Part shown: positions 32,282-40,671 of the stretch, in pieces
Layout of the letters: each line of letters starts with the position of its first letter
Numbering within the stretch: position 1 is the first letter of the stretch
Origin: Lysobacter panacisoli
Lineage (GTDB): Bacteria > Pseudomonadota > Gammaproteobacteria > Xanthomonadales > Xanthomonadaceae
NCBI RefSeq assembly: GCF_009765165.1
Contig: NZ_VLNU01000001.1
Location: 2,345,001 to 2,409,000, forward strand
DNA: 64,000 nucleotides
Direction of reading: 5' to 3'
The notes under the pieces: generated by a model
Database searches by the model: none
The model's input: the letters and a program-made list of their open reading frames with translations, nothing else
Told to the model about the DNA's origin: nothing
Position numbers and translations under genes: made by a program

Positions 32282-33775
32282 TCAACAGCAGCCGTGCCCG
32301 CCGTGGCGATCGCCGCTATCGGGCGCCACCGCTGCGCCGGTGGTCTCGCCGCGCTGGCTGGCGTGGTGGTGCTCGGCGATCACGCGCGACACGCACGCGG
32401 TCACGCGCTTGCCCATCGGGATGTGCAGGAACTCGTTCGGACCGTGCGCATTGCTGTGCGGGCCGAGCACGCCGGTGATCATGAACTGCGCGCCCGGGAA
32501 CTTCTCGCCGAGCATGCCCATGAACGGGATCGAGCCGCCTTCGCCCATGTACATCGCCGGCTGGCCGAAGAATTCGCGGCTCGACGCATCGATCGCCTTC
32601 GTCAGCCACGGCGACTGTGCCGGTGCATTCCAGCCGCTGGAGGACTTCTCCAGCTCGAGCGTGACCTTCGCGCCGTTGGGCGGATCGCGCGTCAGCACGT
32701 CCTTGAGCAGCTCGCCGGCCTTCTTGCCGTCCAGCGTCGGCGGCAGGCGCAGCGACAGCTTCACCGCCGTGTGCGGGCGCAGCACGTTGCCGGCCGATGC
32801 CAGCGGCGGCATACCGTCGATACCGGTCACCGACAGCGCCGGGCGCCACGTGCGGTTGAGCACGAGCTCGGTGAGGTCGTCGGCCATCGGCGTCATGCCG
32901 GGCAGGAACGGGAACTTGTCGAAGATCGCGGTGTTGAGCACCGACGCCGCGCGACGCGCCTGCTCCAGTCGCTCGGGCGGAACGTCGACGAACAGGCCGT
33001 CGATGCGGATCTTGCCGGTCGCTTCGTCTTCCAGTCGCGACAGCAACTGGCGCAGCAGGCGGAAGCTCGACGGCACGATGCCGGATGCATCGCCCGAGTG
33101 CACGCCTTCCTGCAGCACCTTCACCGTGAAGTTGCCGCCGGCGAGGCCGCGCAGCGACGTCGTGCACCACAGCTGGTCGTAGTTGCCGCAGCCCGAATCC
33201 AGGCACACCACCAGCGACGGCTTGCCGATGCGCTCGGACAGATGGTCGACGTACGCCGGCAGGTCGTAGCTGCCCGATTCCTCGCAGGCTTCGATCAGGA
33301 TCACGCAGCGCGAATGCGGCAGGTTCTGTTCCTGCAGCGCGAGCACGGCGGTGAGCGAACCGAAGATCGCGTAGCCGTCGTCCGCACCGCCGCGACCGTA
33401 CAGGCGGTCGCCCTTGATCACCGGATTCCACGGACCGAACTCCGGATCCCAGCCGGTCATCTCCGGCTGCTTGTCCAGATGTCCGTACAACAGCACGCAG
33501 TCGTCGTTGCTGCCACCGTTGGCGGCGGGGATGTCGATGAAGATCAGCGGCGTGCGGCCTTCCAGGCGCACCACCTCGACCTGCATGCCCGGGATCGGCT
33601 GCGCCTTCGCCCAGCGCTCCATCAGCTTGACCGCATCGTCCATGTAACCGTGCTTGACCCAGTCGGCGTCGAACATCGGGGACTTGTTGGGAATGCGGAT
33701 GTACTCGACGAGCTGGGGAATGATCTCGTCGTCCCATTTGTCGCCGACGTAGCGGTCGACCTTGCTGGTGTCCAT
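32282..33775 (-). CDS. M20 family metallopeptidase (dipeptidase-like) with His/Cys tail
   Basis: 497 residues. This zinc dipeptidase/deacylase fold shows metal-binding blocks LLYGHLDKQPE (His and Asp), YGRGGADDGYA, EACEESGSYDLP (Glu-Glu) and a late His in GPHSNAHGPNE. The dimerisation domain lies at about 215-385. It resembles the CNDP-like group of M20 enzymes that cleave short peptides. An ATG at 33775 fits the family start; an upstream TTG at 33808 is less likely. Unusual is the extreme C-terminus, a flexible stretch ending DRHGGHGCC. Confidence 0.88.
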   Translation of the reverse strand: MDTSKVDRYVGDKWDDEIIPQLVEYIRIPNKSPMFDADWVKHGYMDDAVKLMERWAKAQPIPGMQVEVVRLEGRTPLIFIDIPAANGGSNDDCVLLYGHLDKQPEMTGWDPEFGPWNPVIKGDRLYGRGGADDGYAIFGSLTAVLALQEQNLPHSRCVILIEACEESGSYDLPAYVDHLSERIGKPSLVVCLDSGCGNYDQLWCTTSLRGLAGGNFTVKVLQEGVHSGDASGIVPSSFRLLRQLLSRLEDEATGKIRIDGLFVDVPPERLEQARRAASVLNTAIFDKFPFLPGMTPMADDLTELVLNRTWRPALSVTGIDGMPPLASAGNVLRPHTAVKLSLRLPPTLDGKKAGELLKDVLTRDPPNGAKVTLELEKSSSGWNAPAQSPWLTKAIDASSREFFGQPAMYMGEGGSIPFMGMLGEKFPGAQFMITGVLGPHSNAHGPNEFLHIPMGKRVTACVSRVIAEHHHASQRGETTGAAVAPDSGDRHGGHGCC

Positions 33776-34044
33776 GACGAAGGAGCCTCGAATGCGTGGG
33801 GATGCCAAGTTTACGCCTACGCGATGCGCGATCCCGTGCGGGATCGGGCATGGAGCGTGCCATTCCGGCGCGTACGGAGCGCCTTCATTCGGATTTCACC
33901 GACGCCGGGACGAGTCGCAGGCCGCCATTGCGATGGCGTGAAGGACGATGGGCCGGGCGCCGTGCGCAACCGACAGTGTCGTCACGGCACCGCCACGGCG
34001 GCGGCCGCGAACAAGACACCACGCCTTCCGAACGAGGAGCCCGC

Positions 34045-34398
34045 ATGAAACCCGCGTACCAGATCGCCCAGTCCCTGCTGCTGTCCCTGCTGATGGCCAG
34101 CCACGCCATCGCGGCGGAGAAGGTCAACATCAACACCGCCGACGCCGCCACCATCGACCGCGTGCTGGTCAACGTCGGGCCCAGCAAGGCCGAGGCCATC
34201 GTCGCCTATCGCAAGGCCAACGGCCCGTTCCGCTCGCCGGACCAGCTCGCCCAAGTCCAGGGCATCGGCCTGAAGACCGTGGAGAAGAACCTCGACCGCA
34301 TCGTCGTGAGCGGCGGCACGCCGCCGCCGCGCGCCGCTCCAGCCACCGGTGCGAAACCCGCCTCCGCACAGAAGGCTCCGCCGCCCGTGCGCCGCTGA
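34045..34398 (+). CDS. Exported helix-hairpin-helix (ComEA-like) DNA-binding protein
   Basis: 117 residues. The signal peptide (about 1-23, cleaved after AIA) is followed by one ComEA-type HhH repeat pair: KVNINTADAATIDRVLVNVG and the PDQLAQVQGIGLKTVEKN block. A Pro/Ala/Lys-rich tail (about 90-117) is positively charged. Family members bind incoming double-stranded DNA in the periplasm during natural transformation. No other competence gene is nearby, so the role is inferred from domain only. GAGGAG lies 5 bases before the ATG. Confidence 0.85.
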   Translation: MKPAYQIAQSLLLSLLMASHAIAAEKVNINTADAATIDRVLVNVGPSKAEAIVAYRKANGPFRSPDQLAQVQGIGLKTVEKNLDRIVVSGGTPPPRAAPATGAKPASAQKAPPPVRR

Positions 34399-34415
34399 CC
34401 CTCGGGCCGCGCCGT

Positions 34416-34434
34416 CGGTTCGGGCACCGAACCG
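34416..34434 (+). terminator. Hairpin after the ComEA-like gene
   Basis: A perfect 8-base stem (CGGTTCGG / CCGAACCG) with a 3-base loop, 17 bases past the stop. No T-run follows, so it is a weak terminator candidate. Confidence 0.45.
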
Positions 34435-34504
34435 CGGCGCCGGTCGCCTCGTGAGGACACGGACGACGGCTAGACTGTGGCGCAGACGAGCTGCGAATAC
34501 CTCA

Positions 34505-35128
34505 ATGGCCATCGAACGTGTCAGCCGGTCCTGGGTGATCCCTGCCAACGAATACCGCCGGGAGCGCTGGCGCAACCAGCTCGGCTGGACGCGCGAGATC
34601 CACGCCAGCCATCTGCCCGGCCCGGCGCCCGATTCGCCGTGGGATTGGCGGTTGTCGATCGCGGAAATCGAGCGTGATTCGGAGTTTTCGGCATTCCCGG
34701 GGATAGACCGCGAACTGGTCCTGCTGTCCGGCAACGGCGTGCGTCTGCGCTTCGACGACGGCGAGGCGCACGAGCTGCATCCGCCGCACGAGCGTCTCCG
34801 CTTCGCCGGCGAGCGCAAGGTGGTAGGCGAACTGCTCGATGGCCCCACGCACGACTTCAACCTGATGTGGCGTCGCGATCGCGTCAGCGCGACCTTGTGG
34901 CACCGCCCGCTGGTCGGTCCGATGGTGCTGTTCGCCGATCCGGGTACGACATGGGTGGTGTACCTGATCGCGGGCCAGGCGCAGTTTGCGGACGAGTCCG
35001 GCCTTCCGGCGATGTCGGCGAGCGACTCGGCGATCTTTGCAGCGGGCGACGAGCGCCTGCGCCACGTCATCGACGGCGGTGGCGAGGCGCTGCTGATCCG
35101 CATCGAGCCGGTGACGGCGACCGGCTAG
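34505..35128 (+). CDS. HutD family protein
   Basis: 207 residues of cupin-like beta structure. HutD/Ves features are the N-terminal WVIPANEYRRERWRNQLGWTREI, WDWRLSIAEIERDSEFSAFPGIDREL and the DFNLMWRRD block. The family often sits near histidine-utilisation genes and is thought to be regulatory or metal/ligand-binding; none of those genes are here. No strong ribosome site is visible before the ATG. It converges with the diflavin reductase gene. Confidence 0.87.
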   Translation: MAIERVSRSWVIPANEYRRERWRNQLGWTREIHASHLPGPAPDSPWDWRLSIAEIERDSEFSAFPGIDRELVLLSGNGVRLRFDDGEAHELHPPHERLRFAGERKVVGELLDGPTHDFNLMWRRDRVSATLWHRPLVGPMVLFADPGTTWVVYLIAGQAQFADESGLPAMSASDSAIFAAGDERLRHVIDGGGEALLIRIEPVTATG

Positions 35129-35172
35129 TCCTGTGGCGTGACGATGTTGTCGCGCGTGCGTCGCGTCGGCCG

Positions 35173-36810
35173 TCAGTACACGTCGCGACGATAGCGACCG
35201 TCGGCGGCCATCGTCTCCAGCGCTTCCAGTCCCACCGCTTCGCGCAGCACGGCATCGACGCCGGGCGCCATGCCTTCGAGACTGCCGCAGACGTAGATGG
35301 CCGCGCCGTTCGTGATCCACTCGCGCAGGCGCGGCAATTCTTCGCGCAGGCGATCCTGCACGTACACGCGTCGCGAGGGATCCTCGCGCGAGAACGCGAG
35401 GTCCACGCGCTCGATCGCACCCTCGCGCAGCCAGGCTTCGATCTCGTCGCGATGGTGGAAATCGTGGTCGCGCTCGCGTTCGCCGAACAGCAGCCAGTTG
35501 CGGCGATGGCCCGCGACGATCCGTGCTTTCAGCAGTGCACGCAGTCCGGCCAGTCCCGTGCCGTTGCCGATCAGCACCACTGGACGGTCGTCCTGTGGCG
35601 GATGGAAGGCGGTGTTGCGGCGGATACGCACGTCGATGGATCCGCCCATCGGCGCATGTTCGGTCAGCCAGCCGCTGCCGCTGCCAAGCCGTCCGTCCGG
35701 GTGGCGCATCTGCCGTACCAGCAGTTCCAGGCGTCCGTCGGATGCGAGCGAGGCGATGGAGTATTCACGATGCGGCAACGGCTGCAGCGATTCGACCAGC
35801 GCCTGCACGCCGTGTCCGCGCACCTGCGCGATGTCGGGCAGTCGCGAGCGCTGCAGCCACTGCGCGAGCTCCATGCTCTCGTTGTTCGCCTCGATGCGCT
35901 GCGTGCCGTCGAAGCCGGCTTCAGCCAGCCATGCGGCGACGTGCGCGGGCGCGTGGCGTGGACCAATCTCGGCGATGTCGCCGGCTTGCCACTGCATGTC
36001 GCGTGCATCCACCGGCACTAGCGCGACGTGATAAGCAGGTCCACCGACGCTGCCGCGATTGAGCCAGCGGCGTTCATCCAGGCGCCATGTGCGATAGGCC
36101 GGCGCACTCCAGTCGGCGAGCGCGACGTGTCCGGCGATCTGGCCCAGCCGATGCTGCCAGTGACGCAGCGCACCGGCATCGCCCGCATCGACGTCGATCC
36201 GATCGAACAGCGGCTGCGCACCGCTGTGGTGCAGCCACTGGTCGAGACGTCGACCGAAGCCGCAGAAGTGGTCGTAGGCGCGATCGCCCAGTGCGAGTAC
36301 TGCGTATTGCAGGCCGTCCAGTGTCGTCGTCTCGCCCAGCATGTGACGGGTGAAGCCCAGCGCATGGTCCGGCGGATCGCCTTCGCCTGTGGTGCTGGCG
36401 ATGAACAGTGCACGCCGATGCGCGCGCAGTACGTCGGCATCCACACGTTGCAGCGGCAACGAACGCACCGGCACGCCCGCGCCGCGCAGGGCCTCGGCGG
36501 TGTGCTCGGCGACCTGCCGCGCGAATCCGGTCTGGCTGGCCCAGGCCAGCAGCACCCCACCGTCTTCGCCTGCGTCGTCGCCGTTGTTCTCCGTGGCGGC
36601 GCGCGAAGTGCGTGCGTCGAACCACGTGCTCACGCACAGGCCGACGAAGGCCAGCGCGACGACGATCGCCAGCACCCAGCTGCCCGCACGCGGCGAGGCG
36701 GTCCACCACGGCTCGCTCTGCCAACGCGCGAATGCGATGCCCGCAGCGAACAGCGCGCCCAACATCAGCGCGTTGCCGAACCAAACCTTCAGGGAACGAT
36801 CCTGCTTCAT
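35173..36810 (-). CDS. Membrane-anchored diflavin (flavodoxin-FNR) reductase
   Basis: 545 residues. Two N-terminal membrane helices (about 10-29 and 44-63) with basic ends place both tails in the cytosol. A flavodoxin domain follows (about 85-225, WASQTGFARQVAEH and IASTTGEGDPPDHA). Then comes an FAD/NADP reductase domain with REYS at 348-351 and VVLIGNGTGLAGLRALL. It should pass electrons from NADPH through FAD and FMN to a membrane partner. It resembles CysJ, and both end in RDVY, but CysJ has no helices. It is last in the iron operon; its ATG overlaps the apbE stop (TGATG). Confidence 0.9.
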   Translation of the reverse strand: MKQDRSLKVWFGNALMLGALFAAGIAFARWQSEPWWTASPRAGSWVLAIVVALAFVGLCVSTWFDARTSRAATENNGDDAGEDGGVLLAWASQTGFARQVAEHTAEALRGAGVPVRSLPLQRVDADVLRAHRRALFIASTTGEGDPPDHALGFTRHMLGETTTLDGLQYAVLALGDRAYDHFCGFGRRLDQWLHHSGAQPLFDRIDVDAGDAGALRHWQHRLGQIAGHVALADWSAPAYRTWRLDERRWLNRGSVGGPAYHVALVPVDARDMQWQAGDIAEIGPRHAPAHVAAWLAEAGFDGTQRIEANNESMELAQWLQRSRLPDIAQVRGHGVQALVESLQPLPHREYSIASLASDGRLELLVRQMRHPDGRLGSGSGWLTEHAPMGGSIDVRIRRNTAFHPPQDDRPVVLIGNGTGLAGLRALLKARIVAGHRRNWLLFGERERDHDFHHRDEIEAWLREGAIERVDLAFSREDPSRRVYVQDRLREELPRLREWITNGAAIYVCGSLEGMAPGVDAVLREAVGLEALETMAADGRYRRDVY

Positions 36811-37781
36811 CAGGCGAGCAACGCTTCGAACGCAGGCGTCATGCGTTCCACCACGTCGCCGTCGCGCGCATCGACGAAGCGCGCCGCCAGTCCGAGCGCC
36901 TCCGCCAGTTCGTAGCCCTCGCGCATGCCCAGCACCGTCAACGCCGTGGCCCAGGCGTCGGCGTGCATCGCGTCTGGCGCGGCGACGGTCACGGCAGTCG
37001 GCGCATCCGCGACCGCTCGGCCCGTGCGCGGATCCAGCGTGTGGCTCACTTCGCGCCCTTCATGCGAACGGCGATGCCAACGGTCGCCGGACGTCGCGAC
37101 GGCAAGCGCGTCGAGCGCCAGCACACGCGGTTCGCTCGCGTCGTCCTCATCGCCCGACCAGCCTTCGACGATCACCCGCCACGGCGAGCCGTCGGGTTTG
37201 CGTCCATATCCAGCGAGCTCGCCGCCGACTTCGACCAGTGCGCAGTCGATGCCATCCGCGCGCAACTGCGCGGCGACCGCATCCACCGCATGACCCTTCG
37301 CGATCGCGCACAGGTCCAGGCGCGTTCCGCCGGGCTGGAGCGCGCGTCGCGTGTCCGCATCGAGCACGACGCGCTGCCAGCCCACCTGTGCACGCACCGC
37401 ATCCGGCGAGAACGCACCGGCCTGGCGACCGGCGGGGCCGAAGCCCCAGGCATCCACCAGCGGGCCGATCGTCGGGTCGTAAGCGCCACCGCTGGCGTGC
37501 GCGACCTTCAGCGCACACGACAGCACCGTCCAGAACTCCTCCGGCAACACGTGCCAGGAACCCGCGGGCGATGCGTTGTAGCGGCTGAGGTCGGAATCCG
37601 CTTCCCAATTGCTCATCTGTGCGACGACACGGTCGAGCGTGGCCTGGATGCCGGCATGCACGCGGTGCAGATCGGCATGCGCCGGCGCGACCAGCTTCAC
37701 CGACCAGCTCGTGCCCATGCTCGCGCCGCCGAGGATGTCGACGGCGCGCGGAGCGTCCACGTTGGAAACGTTCGAAACCAC
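36810..37781 (-). CDS. apbE: ApbE family FAD:protein FMN transferase
   Basis: About 323 residues from a GTG at 37781; a GTG at 37760 is also possible. Family motifs are all present: GGASMGTSWSV at the N-terminus, DPTIGPLVDAWGFG, LDLCAIAKGHAVD, SGDRWHRR followed by SHTLDPRTGRAV, and MHADAWATALTVLG with the metal-binding Asp. ApbE attaches FMN by a phosphoester bond to Thr/Ser of target proteins. Unusually, no signal peptide or lipobox is visible at any possible start. The likely target is the DUF2271 protein encoded two genes upstream. Confidence 0.92.
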   Translation of the reverse strand: MVSNVSNVDAPRAVDILGGASMGTSWSVKLVAPAHADLHRVHAGIQATLDRVVAQMSNWEADSDLSRYNASPAGSWHVLPEEFWTVLSCALKVAHASGGAYDPTIGPLVDAWGFGPAGRQAGAFSPDAVRAQVGWQRVVLDADTRRALQPGGTRLDLCAIAKGHAVDAVAAQLRADGIDCALVEVGGELAGYGRKPDGSPWRVIVEGWSGDEDDASEPRVLALDALAVATSGDRWHRRSHEGREVSHTLDPRTGRAVADAPTAVTVAAPDAMHADAWATALTVLGMREGYELAEALGLAARFVDARDGDVVERMTPAFEALLA

Positions 37782-37786
37782 CGTGC

Positions 37787-38596
37787 TTACTGCGGCAGCA
37801 CTTCCAGCGTGGCGACGTAGCCGAGGCGACGCTGCTTGGCCTGCGGCACGCTGGTCTTCTTGTCTTCGCTCGTCGCTTCGAGCCAGTACATGCCGGCTTC
37901 CGGCCACGTCACCGAGAACTCGCCCTTGGCGTCGGTCTTGACCTTCAACTCGTCCTGCGCGTTGCGGTAGCGCGTGTTGCCGCGCACGATCTCGACGTCG
38001 AGACCCGCGGCCGGCTTGCCGTCGATCTGCAGGCGGAACGTCGCCGCCTCGCCCGCGAACAGGTCGTTGGGATGCGTCACCGGCACCAGCTCCAGGCCTT
38101 CGCCGCTGGGCTTGAGCGCGGTTTCGCTGGGCGAACCATTGGTGACGAAGGTTTCCACGCGGCTGACCGACTGCGAGACCTGCAGCTTCTTCGCATCCTT
38201 CGGCACGCCGGTCGCGAACTCGGCCACCGTGCCGCGCCAGCGCTTGGGCTGGCCGTTCTCTTCCCATTGGCCGATCACGTAGTTGTTGACCACGCCGATG
38301 CGGTAGGTGCCGGTCTGCTTGAGTTCGACGTCGAACACCGAACGGTATTTGCCGGTCGCGCTGTTCTGCGGCGCGACCGTGCTGCCGTCGGGCGCGGTGA
38401 TGGTCAGGTTGTCCGTGCGCAGCGGCACGTGGTTGAAATAGAACAGGTCGTTGGAGACCGCCGCATCGACCGTCACCCACGGGTTGTTGCCAGCGAGCAC
38501 CGTCTGCGAAGGCTGCAGCCAGGCCTTGTGCGCCTGTGCGGCGAAGGGCAGGGACAGCGCGGCGACGAGGGCCGCGGTGATGAGGGAACGCTTCAT
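37787..38596 (-). CDS. DUF4198 family periplasmic protein
   Basis: 269 residues with a clear signal peptide (about 1-22, cleaved after AQA). The mature protein starts [28 protein letters not shown], the typical DUF4198 N-terminus with an early His. Two beta-sandwich halves follow, the second with a transthyretin-like [21 protein letters not shown]. Members occur in metal-uptake loci and are thought to act in periplasmic metal delivery. It sits between the DUF2271 and apbE genes in the iron operon. GGAG lies 7 bases before the ATG. Confidence 0.88.
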   Translation of the reverse strand: MKRSLITAALVAALSLPFAAQAHKAWLQPSQTVLAGNNPWVTVDAAVSNDLFYFNHVPLRTDNLTITAPDGSTVAPQNSATGKYRSVFDVELKQTGTYRIGVVNNYVIGQWEENGQPKRWRGTVAEFATGVPKDAKKLQVSQSVSRVETFVTNGSPSETALKPSGEGLELVPVTHPNDLFAGEAATFRLQIDGKPAAGLDVEIVRGNTRYRNAQDELKVKTDAKGEFSVTWPEAGMYWLEATSEDKKTSVPQAKQRRLGYVATLEVLPQ

Positions 38597-38635
38597 GGCG
38601 ATGCTCCGTGGAGGAAGTCGATGAGAGTGCTGGGC

Positions 38636-38712
38636 GTCATTCCCGCGCGGGCCCGGACCCAGCGACTGGAGAGGGGGAGGGCACACCGGCCCGGCGCCCC
38701 CGCGGGAACGAC
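38636..38712. repeat. 77-base inverted-repeat element inside the iron operon
   Basis: Arms GTCATTCCCGCG and CGCGGGAACGAC (one mismatch) flank a GC-rich centre between the DUF2271 stop and the DUF4198 start. This is the interspersed CATTCCCGCG type seen in Xanthomonadaceae. It would fold into a long hairpin in the operon mRNA and could lower expression of the downstream genes. Confidence 0.7.
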
Positions 38713-38721
38713 AAAGAGGAA

Positions 38722-39231
38722 TCAGGAACGCGTGGACAGCGTGACCGTGCCGAGCTCGGCACTGCCCTGCGCCTGGCCGTTGCTGGTGCCGCCCCACTTG
38801 AACGGGATCTTCAGCAGCTCGCGACCGCCGACTTCGCGCGCGGCCTCGATCACCAGCGTGTACTCGCCCGGCGGCAGCTTGCCGAGTTCCGGATGCTGGT
38901 CGGTGAACTGCAGCGCGTGCTTGCCGACCGGACGCGTCGGACCGGTCACGCCATCCACCGGCACCTTCAGCGTGCGACCGCTGCGGCGCCACCACTGGCG
39001 CAGGTCCGGCAGCCACTTGGTGCCGGCGCCTTCACTGGTCGCCTTCTGCTGGTACCACACCGCGAGATTGGCGAGCGCCTTCTGGTCAGCGCCTTCGACC
39101 CAGATCGCCACGTACGGGCGGTGGTATTCGGCGACGTTGAGCTGCGGGATCTGCACGTTGAGGTTGATCTCGGCCGAGTACGCCGGCAGCGCGAGCAGGC
39201 CGCTCAGGGCGATGGTCAGTTGGACGCGCAT
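38722..39231 (-). CDS. DUF2271 family periplasmic protein, probable covalent flavoprotein
   Basis: 169 residues. The signal peptide (about 1-20, cleaved after YSA) precedes a single beta-rich DUF2271 domain ([41 protein letters not shown]). At residues 93-99 the sequence DGVTGPT matches the ApbE target pattern D-G-x-T/S-G-A-T except that Pro replaces Ala; the acceptor would be Thr99. With ApbE in the same operon, covalent FMN is a reasonable inference. GGAG lies 5 bases before the ATG. It follows the PepSY gene by 22 bases. Confidence 0.87.
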   Translation of the reverse strand: MRVQLTIALSGLLALPAYSAEINLNVQIPQLNVAEYHRPYVAIWVEGADQKALANLAVWYQQKATSEGAGTKWLPDLRQWWRRSGRTLKVPVDGVTGPTRPVGKHALQFTDQHPELGKLPPGEYTLVIEAAREVGGRELLKIPFKWGGTSNGQAQGSAELGTVTLSTRS

Positions 39232-39253
39232 GGGAACTCCGTGGGGTGTGGGG

Positions 39254-39898
39254 TCAGTGGATGAACAGCAATGCGAGCAGCAGCGGCAACGCCAGGCCCA
39301 GTGCAACGTAGGGCCAGGTCGCGCGGCGCTGGCGCGCGTGCATCTGCAGCAGGAACAGACCGGTAATGCAGAACACGAGGCAGGCCAGCGCGAACACGTC
39401 GATGAACCAGCGCCATGCCGTGCCCGCGTTGCGGCCCTTGTGCAGGTCGTTGAGATAGGCGATCCAGCCGCGCGTGGTGCGTTCGTATTCCACCGCGCCG
39501 CTGGCGCGATCGATGCTCAGCCACGCATCGCCACCGGGACGCGGCAGCGAAAGGTAAACCTCGTCGCTCGACCATTCCGCGTTCTGCTTGCCGATCGACA
39601 CCGGCAGCACGTCGCCGAGCCAGTCCGCGACCGTGCCCGGCAGTGGCGCGTTGCCGTCCTCGCGCGTGCCAAGCGCGCGCAGCACCGAGGCGGGCATCTC
39701 GACCTTGCGGTTGAGCGTGTGCGGCTTCGCCTCGATCGCGGAGGAGTGGTTCAGCGTGACTCCGGTGATCGCGAACAGCAGCATGCCGACCAGGCAGATC
39801 GCCGAGCTGATCCAGTGCCACGAATGCAGCGTGCGCAGCCAGAAGCCGCGTCGCTGTTGGCGGGCGGCGATGTCGGGCGCGTTGGAGGATGCGGACAC
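39254..39898 (-). CDS. PepSY-associated transmembrane protein
   Basis: 214 residues. An N-terminal cytosolic tail precedes helix 1 (about 27-49), flanked by His25, His28 and His51, with LRTLHSWHWISSAICLVG. A periplasmic PepSY-like domain follows (about 50-160), then helix 2 (about 162-187) and helix 3 (about 194-213). Histidines at the membrane face could hold heme, as in ferrisiderophore-reductase relatives. It starts with GTG, and the GAGG of its ribosome site overlaps the piuC stop. It is inferred to carry electrons from the diflavin reductase to the periplasm. Confidence 0.87.
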   Translation of the reverse strand: MSASSNAPDIAARQQRRGFWLRTLHSWHWISSAICLVGMLLFAITGVTLNHSSAIEAKPHTLNRKVEMPASVLRALGTREDGNAPLPGTVADWLGDVLPVSIGKQNAEWSSDEVYLSLPRPGGDAWLSIDRASGAVEYERTTRGWIAYLNDLHKGRNAGTAWRWFIDVFALACLVFCITGLFLLQMHARQRRATWPYVALGLALPLLLALLFIH

Positions 39899-39905
39899 GT
39901 CGGCC

Positions 39906-40592
39906 TCAGGTATCGGCCCAGCGCCGCAACAGGTTGTGATAGACGCCGGTGAGCTGCACCAGTGCGGGGTGGTCCGGCACGTCCTGGGTGAGTCGTCGGA
40001 TCGATACGTCCAGCTCGAACATCATCCGGCGCTGCGCGTCCTCGCGCACCAGGCTCTGGATCCAGAAGAACGAGGCCAGTCGCTCGCCGCGCGTCACCGG
40101 CGTCACCTTGTGCAGGCTGGTGCCCGGATACAGCACCATGTCGCCGGCCGCGAGCTTCACCTTCTGCACGCCGTAGGTGTCTTCGATCACCAGCTCGCCG
40201 CCGTCGTAGTCTTCCGGCGCGTTGAGGAACAGCGTCGCCGACAGGTCGGTGCGGATCGGATCGGCACCGCCCTCGCTGCGGTCGTAGCGGATCGCGTTGT
40301 CGACATGGAAACCGAACGACTGCCCGCCGCTGTAACGGTTGAAGAGCGGCGGATAGATGCGCTGCGGCAATGCCGCGGAGAAGAACGTCGAATTGCGCGC
40401 AAGCGCTTCGAGCACGAGGACGCCCAGCTCGCGCGCCACCGGATCGTTCTCCGGCAGCTGCGCATTGTCCTTGGCCATCGCCGACTGGTAGCCGGCGGTG
40501 ATGCGACCGTCGGCCCAGCCGGCATTCGCGAGGCGGTCGCGGAAATGCGCGACCTGATCGGCGGACAGCACCTGCGGCACCTGCAGCAGCAT
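39906..40592 (-). CDS. PiuC-like Fe(II)/2-oxoglutarate-dependent hydroxylase
   Basis: 228 residues. The double-stranded beta-helix iron site is His96-x-Asp98 (FHVDNA) and His161 ([10 protein letters not shown]), with a following Arg for 2-oxoglutarate. Family blocks [37 protein letters not shown] and [18 protein letters not shown] are intact. PiuC/PKHD-type genes lie next to TonB-dependent siderophore receptors in many gammaproteobacteria and are iron-repressed; the substrate is unknown. AAGGAG lies 6 bases before the chosen ATG. It follows the receptor gene. Confidence 0.93.
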   Translation of the reverse strand: MLLQVPQVLSADQVAHFRDRLANAGWADGRITAGYQSAMAKDNAQLPENDPVARELGVLVLEALARNSTFFSAALPQRIYPPLFNRYSGGQSFGFHVDNAIRYDRSEGGADPIRTDLSATLFLNAPEDYDGGELVIEDTYGVQKVKLAAGDMVLYPGTSLHKVTPVTRGERLASFFWIQSLVREDAQRRMMFELDVSIRRLTQDVPDHPALVQLTGVYHNLLRRWADT

Positions 40593-40609
40593 CTTCGACT
40601 CCTTCAATG

Positions 40610-40636
40610 CGTCCGCCCGGGCATGCCGGGCGGACG
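40610..40636 (-). terminator. Strong hairpin between the receptor gene and piuC
   Basis: A perfect 11-base stem (CGTCCGCCCGG / CCGGGCGGACG) with a 5-base loop, just before the piuC ribosome site. There is no T-run, so partial termination or 3'-end protection is likely. Either would make the receptor more abundant than the downstream proteins. Confidence 0.6.
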
Positions 40637-40671
40637 AAGCCGGTACGGGCAAATCAGCCCAGGAACCGGGA

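Noticed and set aside
39254-39898. DRASGAV in the PepSY protein as a second flavinylation site
   Set aside because: The last position is Val, not Thr or Ser, so there is no hydroxyl for FMN. The pattern is also common in PepSY repeats.
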